Positions 45,053 through 56,500 of a stretch of 64,000 nt of DNA are shown in pieces. The stretch is from Physella acuta. Its lineage: Eukaryota > Mollusca > Gastropoda > Physidae. The position numbers were made by a program, and so were the translations under genes. Position 1 is the first letter of the stretch, and every line of letters starts with the position of its first letter. The notes under the pieces were generated by a model. The model did not search any database, was not told the DNA's origin, and saw only the letters and a program-made list of their open reading frames with translations. The DNA lies in contig NW_026732367.1 in NCBI RefSeq assembly GCF_028476545.1, positions 1-64,000 of the forward strand, written 5' to 3'.

Positions 45053-46253
45053 TTAAAATATTTTTAAGCAGAACATTGGTTCACTAACGTAACATTTGAT
45101 TAACTGGCAGCCATTTTAAGCTGAACATTGGTTCACTAACGTAACATTTGATTCAATGTCAGCCATTTTAAGCAGAACATTGATTCACTAACGTAACATT
45201 TGATTCACTGTCAGCCATTTTAAGCAGAACATTGGTTCACTAACTTAACATTTGATTCACTGTCAGCCATTTTAAGCAGTACATTGGTTCACTAACGTAA
45301 CATTTGATTCACTGTCAGCCATTTTAAGCAGAACATTGGTTTACTAACGTAACATTTGATTCACTGTCAGCCATTTTAAGCAGAACATTGGTTCATTAAC
45401 GTAACATTTGATTCACTCTCAGCCATTTTAAGCAGAACATTGGTTTACTAACGTAACATTTGATTCACTGTCAGCCATTTTAAGCAGAACATTGGTTTAC
45501 TAACGTAACATTTGATTCACTGTCAGCCATTTTAAGCAGTACATTGGTTCACTAACGTAACATTTGATTCACTGTCAGCCATTTTAAGCAGAACATTGGT
45601 TCACGAACGTAACATTTGATTCACTGTCAGCCATTTTAAGCAGAACATTGGTTCACTAACGTAACATTTGATTCACTGTCAGCCATTTTAAGCAGAACAT
45701 TGGTTCACTAACGTAACATTTGATTCACTGTCAGCCATTTTAAGCAGAACATTAGTTCACTAACGTAACATTTGATTCACTGTCAGCCATTTTAAGCAGA
45801 ACATTGGTTCACTAACGTAACATTTGATTCACTGTCAGCCATTTTAAGCAGAACATTGGTTCACTAACGTAACATTTGATTCACTGTCAGCCATTTTAAG
45901 CTGAACATTGGTTCACTAACGTAACATTTGATTCACTGTCAGCCATTTTAAGCAGAACATTGGTTTACTAACGTAACATTTGATTCACTGTCAGCCATTT
46001 TAAGCAGAACATTGGTTCATTAACGTAACATTTGATTCACTCTCAGCCATTTTAAGCAGAACATTGGTTCACTAACGTAACATTTGATTCACTGTCAGCC
46101 ATTTTAAGCAGAACATTGGTTCATTAACGTAACATTTGATTCACTCTCAGCCATTTTAAGCAGAACATTGGTTCATTAACGTAACATTTGATTCACTCTC
46201 AGCCATTTTAAGCAGAACATTGGTTCACTAACGTAACATTTGATTCACTGTCA
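45053..46253. repeat. 52-bp minisatellite, ~23 copies
   Basis: Units contain CATTTTAAGCAGAACATTGG, then TTCACTAACGTAACATTTGA and TTCACTGTCAGC. Copies are highly similar, with a few point variants (GGTTTACTA, TCATTAACG) recurring in blocks, suggesting unequal exchange. Confidence 0.96.
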
Positions 46254-46384
46254 GCCACGCATACCACGGCAAGTTAAATTTAAACATTTTATGCATAACA
46301 TACGTTAATACAATGATCTATTATAGGTTTGTATTCAGTCAAGACGTGTAGATATTGACGAGCAACTAGCATGCAAGTATCATC

Positions 46385-46567
46385 ATCATCATCATCATTT
46401 CCCGTTCGTGCCTAAGATACATGGGGCAGAGGAAGTAGAGTTCAACTGCGTCAGAGACCTCGGCCTATCAAGGATAGCGTGGTCAGTACTATGCCCAGCC
46501 GCCTTTGTTTCCCTAACGTGAGTTAGGTACCCATCAGAGCTGGGTGGACTCAGGGACGTTCCACTGA
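46385..46567 (-). mobile_element. tRNA-derived SINE, family 1, partial copy
   Basis: Body only: CCCTGAGTCCACCCAGCTC and ACTCACGTTAGGGAAAC on the minus strand. The tRNA-like head is absent, lost at the MITE family B junction (46574). A (CAT)n tract lies at the other end. Confidence 0.65.
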
Positions 46568-46573
46568 TTTCAA

Positions 46574-46681
46574 CCTGCATGCAGAGTTTTTTTCAGGCAT
46601 CTCTTCGAGCGAAATAGAGTTTATATGGAAAATATATACTTTTCCCGGTGTCCGCACCCTTCTCCCAAGGAAAACTGCATG
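46574..46681 (+). mobile_element. MITE family B, short copy with near-perfect 8-bp flanks
   Basis: 46582-46673 matches the left part of family B (GGCATCTCTTCGAG, GTTTATATGGAAAATATATA). Flanks are CCTGCATG and ACTGCATG (7 of 8). The right terminus is degenerate. Confidence 0.6.
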
Positions 46682-46789
46682 CATTGTCATAAACCCTAGC
46701 ACTAGTAATAACACTAAAACTGACATCGAGCCTAACAGTACCGGATACTTCAACACTAACATGAAAATGACAACACCATAACTAACATA

Positions 46790-48232
46790 ACTATCATAAG
46801 CCCCGGAACTAAGATCACCATCCCTAGCACTAAGATCACCATCCCTAACACTAAGATCTGACACTAAGATCACCATCCCCAGCACTAAGATCACCATCCC
46901 TAGCACTAAGATCACCATCCCTAGCACTAAGATCTGACACTAAGATCACCATCCCTAGCACTAAGATCCCCATCCCCAGCACTAAGATCACCATCTCTAG
47001 CACTAAGATCTGAAACTAAGATCACCATCCCTAGCACTAAGATCACCATCCCTAGCACTAAGATCTGACACTAAGATCACCATCCACCAGCACTAAGATC
47101 ACCATCAATAGCACTAAGATCACCCTCCCTAGCACTAAGATCTGACACTAAGATCACCATCCCTAGCACTAAGATCCCCATCCCCAGCACTAAGATCACC
47201 ATCCCTAGCACTAAGATCTGACACTAAGATCACCATCCCTAGCACTAAGATCACCATCCCCAGCACTAAGATCACAATCCCTAGCACTAAGATCTGACAC
47301 TAAGATCACCATCCCTAGCACTAAGATCTGACACTAAGATCACCATCCCTAGCACTAAGATTACCATCCCCAGCACTAAGATCACCATCCCCAGCACTAA
47401 GATCACCATCCCCAGCACTAAGATCACCATCCCTAGCACTAAGATCCCCATCCCTAGCATTAAGATCACCATCCCCAGCACTAAGATCACCATCCCTAGA
47501 ACTAAGATCACCATCCCCAGCACTAAGATCACCTTCCCTAGCACTAAGATCTGACACTAAGATCACCATCCCCAGCACTAAGATCTGACACTAAGATCAC
47601 CATCCCCAGCACTAAGATCTGACACTAAGATCACCATCCCTAGCACTAAGATTACCATCCCCAGCACTAAGATCACCATCCCCAGCACTAAGATCACCAT
47701 CCCCAGCACTAAGATCACCATCCCTAGCACTAAGATCCCCATCCCTAGCATTAAGATCACCATCCCCAGCACTAAGATCACCTTCCCTAGCACTAAGATC
47801 CCCATCCCTAGCATTAAGATCACCATCCCCAGCACTAAGATCACCATCCCCAGCACTAAGATCTGACACTAAGATCACCATCCCTAGCACTAAGATCACC
47901 ATCCCTAGCATTAAGATCACCATCCCCAGCACTAAGATCACCATCCCTAGAACTAAGATCACCATCCCCAGCACTAAGATCACCTTCCCTAGCACTAAGA
48001 TCTGACACTAAGATCACCATCCCCAGCACTAAGATCTGACACTAAGATCACCATCCCCAGCACTAAGATCTGACACTAAGATCACCATCCCCAGCACTAA
48101 GATCTGACACTAAGATCACCATCCCTAGCACTAAGATCTGACACTAAGATCACCATCCCTAGCACTAAGATCACCATCCCTAGCACTAAGATCACCATCC
48201 CTAACACTAAGATCTGACACTAAGATCACCCA
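46790..48232. repeat. 21-bp minisatellite with 13-bp variant units
   Basis: Main unit ACTAAGATCACCATCCCTAG plus C, interspersed with short GATCTGACACTAA units. Several minus-strand ORFs (85-127 codons, 7-residue period) result. They change frame at the 13-bp units and are not proteins. Confidence 0.95.
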
Positions 48233-48511
48233 ATAAAAACTCATGTACGAACCAGTAGGCCCTCCTGAGCCTCGACTTGACGAAACACGGAAAAAGCTGT
48301 GTGAACGCATCCATCCTAGGCAGATAAATGACGGCAAGATTCCTACGGTATGTCGCAGGAAGATCTGTATTGATTGGCTTTGAGACACCCCAGCCTAATA
48401 AGTTTGTCACACAACTTAGAGGTTCATTTAAGGATTAGACGGGTCAACGCAAACGATATATGTGGCTATACAACACTACATATAAAGTGTATAAGGATAT
48501 GTTTAAATTCC

Positions 48512-48625
<114 letters not shown>

Positions 48626-48792
48626 TACGCTACTGAACTTGACAGATAAAATTAAAAATACCAGTGTCGTGGACATTCAAAGATTTTTTTTCAGTCAAGA
48701 ACGTCAGGTAAATCCAAATTAACTCGGTAAATTATTTGCCCACACGTCTCGTGTTACCTGCAGCTGTCGGGCCAGGTCGGCAGTGGCGTGTA

Positions 48793-51520
48793 GGTAGTGA
48801 TGGACTGAGTGTAGGTAGTGATGGACTGACTTTAGGTAGTGATGGACTGAGTGTAGGTAGTGATGGACTGAGTGTAGGTAGTGATGGACTGAGTGTAGGT
48901 AGTGATGGACTGAGTGTAGGTGGACTGAGTGTAGGTAGTGATGGACTGAGTGTAGGTAGTGATGGACTGAGTGTAGGTAGTGATGGACTGAGTGTAGGTG
49001 GACTGAGTGTAGGTAGTGATGGACTGAGTGTAGGTAGTGATGGACTGAGTGTAGGTAGTGATGGACTGAGTGTAGTTGGACTGAGTGTAGGTAGTGATGG
49101 ACTGAGTGTAGGTAGTGATGGACTGAGTGTAGGTAGTGATGGACTGAGTGTAGTTGGACTTACTGTAGGTAGTGATGGACTAAGTGTAGGTAGTGATGGA
49201 CTGAGTGTAGGTAGTGATGGACTGAGTGTAGGTAGTGATGGACTGAGTGTAGTTGGACTGACTGTAGGTAGTGGTGGACTGAGTGTAGATGGACTAAGTG
49301 TAGGTAGTTGTAGGTAGTGATGGGCTGAGTGTAGGTTGGGATGGACTGAGTGTAGGTAGTGATGGACTGAGTGTAGTTGGACTGAGTGTAGGTAGTGATG
49401 GACTGAGTGTAGGTAGTGATGGACTGAGTGTAGGTAGTGATGGACTGAGTGTAGATGGACTAAGTGTAGGTAGTTGTAGGTAGTGATGGACTGAGTGTAG
49501 GTAGTGATGGACTGAGTGTAGGTAGTGATGGACTGAGTGTAGGTAGGGATGGACTGAGTGTAGATAGTGATGGACTGAGTGTAGGTAGTGATGGACTGAG
49601 TGTAGGTAGTGATGGACTGAGTGTAGGTAGTGATTGACTGAGTGTAGGTAGGGATGGACTGAGTGTAGATATGGATGGGCTGAGTGTAGGTAGTGATGGA
49701 CTGAGTGTAGGTGGTGATGGACTGAGTGTAGGTAGTGATGGACTGAGTGTAGGTAGTGATTGACTGAGTGTAGGTAGGGATGGACTGAGTGTAGGTAGTG
49801 ATGGACTGAGTGTAGGTAGGGATGGACTGAGTGTAAGTAGGGATGGACTGAGTGTAGGTAGTGATGGACTAAGTGTAGGTAGTGATGGACTGAGTGTAGG
49901 TAGGGATGGACTGAGTGTAGGTAGGGATGGGCTGAGTGTAGGTAGTGATTGACTGAGTGTAGGTAGGGATGGACTGAGTGTAGGTAGGGATGGACTGAGT
50001 GTAGGTAGTGATGGACTAAGTGTAGGTAGTGATGGACTGAGTGTAGTTGGACTTACTGTAGGTAGTGATGGACTGAGTGTAGGTAGTGATGGACTGAGTG
50101 TAGGTAGTGATGGACTGAGTGTAGGTAGTGATGGACTGAGTGTAGTTGGACTGACTGTAGGTAGTGATGGACTGAGTGTAGATGGACTAAGTGTAGGTAG
50201 TTGTAGGTAGTGATGGACTGAGTGTAGGTAGTGATGGACTGAGTGTAGGTAGTGATGGACTGAGTGTAGGTAGGGATGGACTGAGTGTAGATAGTGATGG
50301 ACTGAGTGTAGGTAGTGATGGACTGAGTGTAGGTAGTGATGGACTGAGTGTAGGTAGTGATGGACTGAGTGTAGGTAGTGATTGACTGAGTGTAGGTAGG
50401 GATGGACTGAGTGTAGATATGGATGGGCTGAGTGTAGGTAGTGATGGACTGAGTGTAGGTGGTGATGGACTGAGTGTAGGTAGTGATGGACTGAGTGTAG
50501 GTAATGATTGACTGAGTGTAGGTAGGGATGGACTGAGTGTAGGTAGTGATGGACTGAGTGTAGGTAGGGATGGACTGAGTGTAGGTAGTGATGGACTGAG
50601 TGTAGGTAGTGATGGACTAAGTGTTGGTAGTGATGGACTGAGTGTAGGTAGGGATGGACTGAGTGTAGGTAGGGATGGGCTGAGTGTAGGTAGTGATTGA
50701 CTGAGTGTAGGTAGGGATGGACTGAGTGTAGGTAGGGATGGACTGAGTGTAGGTAGTGATGGACTAAGTGTAGGTAGTGATGGACTGAGTGTAGGTAGGG
50801 ATGGACTGAGTGTAGGTAGTGATGGACTGCGTGTAGGTAGTGATGGACTGAGTGTAGGTAGTGATGGACTGCGTGTAGGTAGGGATGGACTGAGTGTAGA
50901 TGGACTGAGTGTAGGTAGTGATGGACTGAGTGTAGGTAGTGATAGACTGAGTGTAGGTAGTGATGGACTGCGTGTAGGTAGTGATGGACTGAGTGTAGGT
51001 AGTGATGGACTGCGTGTAGGTAGGGATGGACTGAGTGTAGATGGACTGAGTGTAGGTAGTGTTGGACTGAGTGTAGGTAGTGATGGACTGAGTGTAGGTA
51101 GTGATGGACTGAGTGTAGGTAGTGATGGACTGCGTGTAGTTGGACTGAGTGTAGGTAGTGACGGACTGAGTGTAGGTAGTGACGGACTGAGTGTAGGTAG
51201 TGATGGACTGAGTGCAGGTAGTGATGGACTGAGTGTAGGTAGTGATGGACTGAGTGTAGGTAGTGATGGACTGAGTGCAGGTAGGGATGGACTGAGTGTA
51301 GGTAGGGATGTACTGAGTGTAGGTAGTGATGGACTGAGTGTAGGTAGGGATGTACTGAGTGTAGGTAGTGATGGACTGAGTGTAGGTAGTGATGGACTGA
51401 GTGTAGATGGACTGAGTGTAGGTAGTGATAGACTGAGTGTAGGTAAAGATGGACTGAGTGTAGATATGGATGGGCTGAGTGTAGGTGGTGATAGACTGAG
51501 TGTATGTAGTGATGGACTGA
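48793..51520. repeat. 21-bp minisatellite, ~2.7 kb, about 130 copies
   Basis: Units read GGACTGAGTGTAGGTAGTGA plus T, with 12-bp short forms (GGACTGAGTGTA) and GGTAGGGAT variants. Larger blocks recur, for example around 49440-49760 and 50180-50480. Since 21 is a multiple of 3, a 689-codon minus-strand ORF (HYLHSVH period, then LPTLSPS after a register change) and a 193-codon + strand ORF exist. Both are products of the repeat. Confidence 0.96.
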
Positions 51521-51833
51521 GTTACCCACTGCTGCTGGATCAGGTAAATATGGAAAGGTAATTCGACCCTTCGTTCCTCGGGTGATTGGTTTTCCAGATT
51601 TTGAGGATTTATTTTAAAAAAAATATAAGCAAGCCACCTGAGCCGATTTTCTGGCAGATAAAAAAAAAAACCCTACAGTGACGCATTTCCGGGCCAGCTA
51701 ACTAGGCAGGGGTATGGGTGGGGGGGGGGGGGAAGATTTCGTGTGGTTAGAGAAGCCAGGATGGTGTCGTAGTGACCTGTGGGGGTCAGAGAAATCGATG
51801 GCGACAACTGGGAGAAGATTTTTCTCGCAAGTG

Positions 51834-52080
51834 ATTGGTTGATGGAGTTATGCCATTGACAGGATCACGTGAAGTTGATGGAATTATGCACGTGACAGGA
51901 TCACGTGAAGTTGATGGAATTATGCACGTGACAGGATCACGTGAAGTTGATGGAATTATGCACGTGACAGGATCACGTGAAGTTGATGGAATTATGCACG
52001 TGACAGGATCACGTGAAGTTGATGGAATTATGCACGTGACAGGATCACGTGAAGTTGATGGAATTATGCACGTGACAGAC
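51834..52080. repeat. 36-bp minisatellite carrying paired CACGTG motifs, ~7 copies
   Basis: Each unit contains CACGTGACAGGATCACGTGA, two E-box palindromes 14 bases apart (start to start), followed by AGTTGATGGAATTATG. Degenerate CACGTGACAG motifs continue to about 52260. Periodic ORFs on both strands are not genes. Confidence 0.95.
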
Positions 52081-52577
52081 AGTATCACGTGACAGACAAC
52101 TTGACTTGACAGTTAGTGTCACGTGTGCGACACAGCTTAACATGACAGACAGTTTAATGTGAAAACCGTATCACGTGACAGAGAGTGTCACGTGGCAAAT
52201 TTCATCACGCGACAGCTAAACGTGACAGACATGGTCACGCCACAGACAGAATGACGTGACAGGTGGTATAGTACTTGAAGACGATGACCATGTCTTGAAA
52301 TTTGTGAACGACATCAAATGAAACTAAAACAAGACAACGTAAAAAGTAAGCAGTTCAACTAACTACACGTTTTCATAATCGCTTAGATCTGTGCAATACG
52401 TAGGTTACACCGACTATAAACATATCTTAAATTTAAACGTTTTTCATAATAGGGCAACATCAAGAATTACATAATAGTGTTCTCCATTATTTATTAATAT
52501 ACCCAGAGCCATTTGATAGCTACAAATGAGTCAAAAATAGTGTTGACGTTTTAATTTTTGTTTTTGAATTATTTTTT

Positions 52578-53015
52578 TTAAATAAACACGAAAATCAATT
52601 AGTTCTCTCCCATTTCTAAAGTAAAAATATTAAAGGGACGCAACCTACAACTATGTTTCCAGCTTTCACTAAATATTTATAGAAATTCTAAAGAAACAAA
52701 ATAACAACAGAGGTCATCATTTCACATATCAATAAGTATATGCATTAAAATTTGTGTACGCTTATTTGCTGTTATTTAAACACTTCAGATGTTAAAAGTA
52801 TTATTTTTGTTTTAGCATGAATAGAAGACCATTAAAGCTTTTAAATAGATAATTTTTACAAGTTTGAAAATACCGTTTCATGATTGCTCATTATTACGGC
52901 TGGACATATTATTGATTTCCCTCATTCGTTAGAGAATGATATGATGAAGCACACCCCCCTCTTGTCGACCAAACCTCCGCTGAACTCCACAATAGAAAGT
53001 TTGAAGTGCATACCC
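52578..53015 (+). repeat. Dispersed repeat C, copy 2
   Basis: Matches 39988-40673 but shorter, and lacks the family A terminal repeats. Starts AAATAAACACGAAAATCAAT and ends TTTGAAGTGCATACCC. Confidence 0.8.
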
Positions 53016-53382
53016 AACCAGTTAGATTCCTCCATTTAATTCTACGTCCTCTATCGATGCATGTAAAGCTAGGTGCCCGCCTCTAGACAATGTCCTGACC
53101 ACAGTAGAAGTAGCTACTGCAGTCGACTAGGCTCCTTTAAAATTCAAAACTTGCACAGCTCTATAACACACCCCGATCATTCCTGCTTGTTAGGTAAATA
53201 GCTAATACACCCGACTTTCATATCGATTGATACAAATCAATAGGTTTTGATTATCAAAATGTAATAACTTTTCCATGCTTAAACCTAAGACTCTCGCTCT
53301 GAAAAGATTGATAGTTTGCACTTCATGAACCCACTAGCTGAGCGTTTTAAGTCAGGAAGTTGAGTTCATTTGACGTCACGTA

Positions 53383-53470
53383 GTTTATTTCAGTTAAAGT
53401 CACGTAGTTTTGTTCAGTTTAAGTCAACTAGTTTTGGTCAGTTTAAGTCACATAGTTTTGTTCAGTTGGT
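53383..53470. repeat. Short degenerate ~27-bp repeat, 3-4 copies
   Basis: AGTTTAAGTCAC(A/G)TAGTTTTG(T/G)TC repeats just left of the large array. Confidence 0.7.
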
Positions 53471-53575
53471 CTAGACGTTGAACATTTTCTTACAAACTTT
53501 AATTGGATGACCACCCTCTCCCCCCAACCCGCAGCCTATTTCAATGATCGTTGCCTAGATAGTCCTTAAATAGGA

Positions 53576-56500
53576 ATGGGAGGGGTTGGGACTACAAGAG
53601 AGGGGTTGGGACTACAAGAGAGGGGACTACAAGAGAGGGGTTGGGACTACAAGAGAGGGGTTGGGACTACAAGAGAGGGGTTGGGACTACAAGAGAGGGG
53701 ACTACAAGAGAGGGGTTGGGACTACAAGAGAGGGGACTACAAGAGAGGGGTTGGGACTACAAGAGAGGGGACTACAAGAGAGGGGTTGGGACTAGAAGAG
53801 AGGGGACTACAAGAGAGGGGTTGGAACTACAAGAGAGGGGTTGGGACTACAAGAGAGAGGTTGGGACTACAAGAGAGAGGTTGGGACTACAAGAGAGAGG
53901 TTGGGACTACAAGAGAAGGGTTGGGACTACTAGAGAGGGGTTGGGACTACAAGAGAGGGGTTGGGACTACAAGAGAGGGGTTGGGACTACAAGAGAGAGG
54001 TTGGGACTACAAGAGGGGTTGGGACTACAAGAGAGGGGTTGGGACTACAAGAGAGGGGTTGGGACTACAAGAGAGGGGTTGGGACTACAAGAGAGGGGAC
54101 TACAAGAGAGGGGTTGGGACTACAAGAGAGGGGACTACAAGAGAGGGGACTACAAGAGAGGGGTTGGGACTACAAGAGAGGGGTTGGGACTACAAGAGAG
54201 GGGACTACAAGAGAGGGGACTACAAGAGAGGGGTTGGGACTACAAGAGAGGGGTTGGGACTACAAGAGAGGGGTTGGGACTACAAGAGAGGGGACTACAA
54301 GAGAGGGGACTACAAGAGAGGGGTTGGTGCTACAAGAGGGGACTACAAGAGAGGGGACTACAAGAGAGGGGACTACAAGAGAGGGGTTGGGACTACAAGA
54401 GAGGGGACTACAAGCGAGGGGTTGGGACTACAAGAGAGGGGTTGGGACTACAAGAGAGGGGTTGGGACTACAAGAGAGGGGTTGGGACTACAAGAGAGGG
54501 GTTGGGACTACAAGAGAGAGGTTGGGACTACAAGAGGGGTTGGGACTACAAGAGAGGGGTTGGGACTACAAGAGAGGGGTTGGGACTACAAGAGAGGGGT
54601 TGGGACTACAAGAGAGGGGACTACAAGAGAGGGGTTGGGACTACAAGAGAGGGGACTACAAGAGAGGGGACTACAAGAGAGGGGTTGGGACTACAAGAGA
54701 GGGGTTGGGACTACAAGAGAGGGGACTACAAGAGAGGGGACTACAAGAGAGGGGTTGGGACTACAAGAGAGGGGTTGGGACTACAAGAGAGGGGTTGGGA
54801 CTACAAGAGAGGGGACTACAAGAGAGGGGACTACAAGAGAGGGGTTGGTGCTACAAGAGGGGACTACAAGAGAGGGGACTACAAGAGAGGGGACTACAAG
54901 AGAGGGGTTGGGACTACAAGAGAGGGGACTACAAGCGAGGGGTTGGGACTACAAGAGAGGGGTTGGGACTACAAGAGAGGGGTTGGGACTACAAGAGAGG
55001 GGTTGGGACTACAAGAGAGGGGACTACAAGAGAAGGGACTACAAGAGAGGGGACTACAAGAGAGGGGTTGGGACTACAAGAGAGGGGACTACAAGAGAGG
55101 GGTTGGGACTACAAGAGAGGGGTTGGGGCTACAAGAGAGGGGACTACAAGAGAGGGGTTGGGACTACAAGAGAGGGGTTGGGACTACAAGAGAGGGGTTG
55201 GGACTACAAGAGAGGGGTTGGGGCTACAAGAGAGGGGACTACAAGAGATGGGACTACAAGAGAGGGGACTACAAGAGAGGGGTTGGGACTACAAGAGAGG
55301 GGTTGGGGCTACAAGAGAGGGGACTACAAGAGAGGGGTTGGGACTGCAAGAGAAGGGACAACAAGAGAGGGGACTACAAGAGAGGGGACTACAAGAGAGG
55401 GGTTGGGGCTATAAGAGAGGTGTTGGGACTACAAGAGAGGGGACTACAAGAGAGGGGACTACAAGAGAGGGGTTGGGACTACAAGAGAGGGGTTGGGGCT
55501 ACAAGAGAGGGGACTACAAGAGAGGGGTTGGGACTACAAGAGAGGGGACTAAAAGAGAGGGGTTGGGGCTACAAGAGAGGGGACTACAAGAGAGGGGACT
55601 ACAAGAGAGAGTTTGGGACTACAAGAGAGGGGACTACAAGAGAGGGGTTGGGACTACAAGAGAGGGGACTACAAGAGAGGGGTTGGGACTACAAGAGAGG
55701 GGACTACAAGAGAGGGGACTACAAGAGAGGGGTTGGGACTACAAGAGAGGGGTTGGGGCTACAAGAGAGGGGTTGGGACTACAAGAGAGGGGTTGGGACT
55801 ACAAGAGAGGGGACTACAAGAGAGGGGTTGGGGCTACAAGAGAGGGGTTGGGACTACAAGAGAGGGGTTGGGACTACAAGAGAGGGGACTACAAGAGAGG
55901 GGTTGGGGCTACAAGAGAGGGGACTACAAGAGAGGGGTTGGGACTACAAGAGAGGGGACTACAAGAGAGGGGTTGGGACTACAAGAGAGGGGACTACAAG
56001 AGAGGGGTTGGGACTACAAGAGAGGGGTTGGGGCTACAAGAGAGGGGTTGGGACTACAAGAGACGGGACTACAAGAGAGGGGACTACAAGAGAAGTGTTG
56101 GGACTACAAGAGAGGGGACTACAAGAGAGGGGTTGGGACTACAAGAGAGGGGACTACAAGAGAGGGGTTTGGACTACAAGAGAGGGGTTTGGACTACAAG
56201 AGAGGGGTTGGGACTACAAGAGAGAGGTTGGGACTACAAGAGAGGGGACTACAAGAGAGGGGACTACAAGAGAGGGGACTACAAGAGAGGGGACTACAAG
56301 AGAGGGGACTACAAGAGAGGGGACTACAAGAGAGGGGTTGGGACTACAAGAGAGGGGACTACAAGAGAGGGGTTGGGACTACAAGACAGGGGTTGGGACT
56401 ACAAGCGTGGGGACTACAAGAGAGGGGACTACAAGAGAGGGGTTGGGACTACAAGAGAGGGGTTGGGACTACAAGAGAGGGGTTGGGACTACAAGAGAGG

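Noticed and set aside
49460-51529. 689-codon minus-strand ORF
   Set aside because: 21-bp array; strictly periodic heptapeptide with a register change. No independent evidence of a gene.
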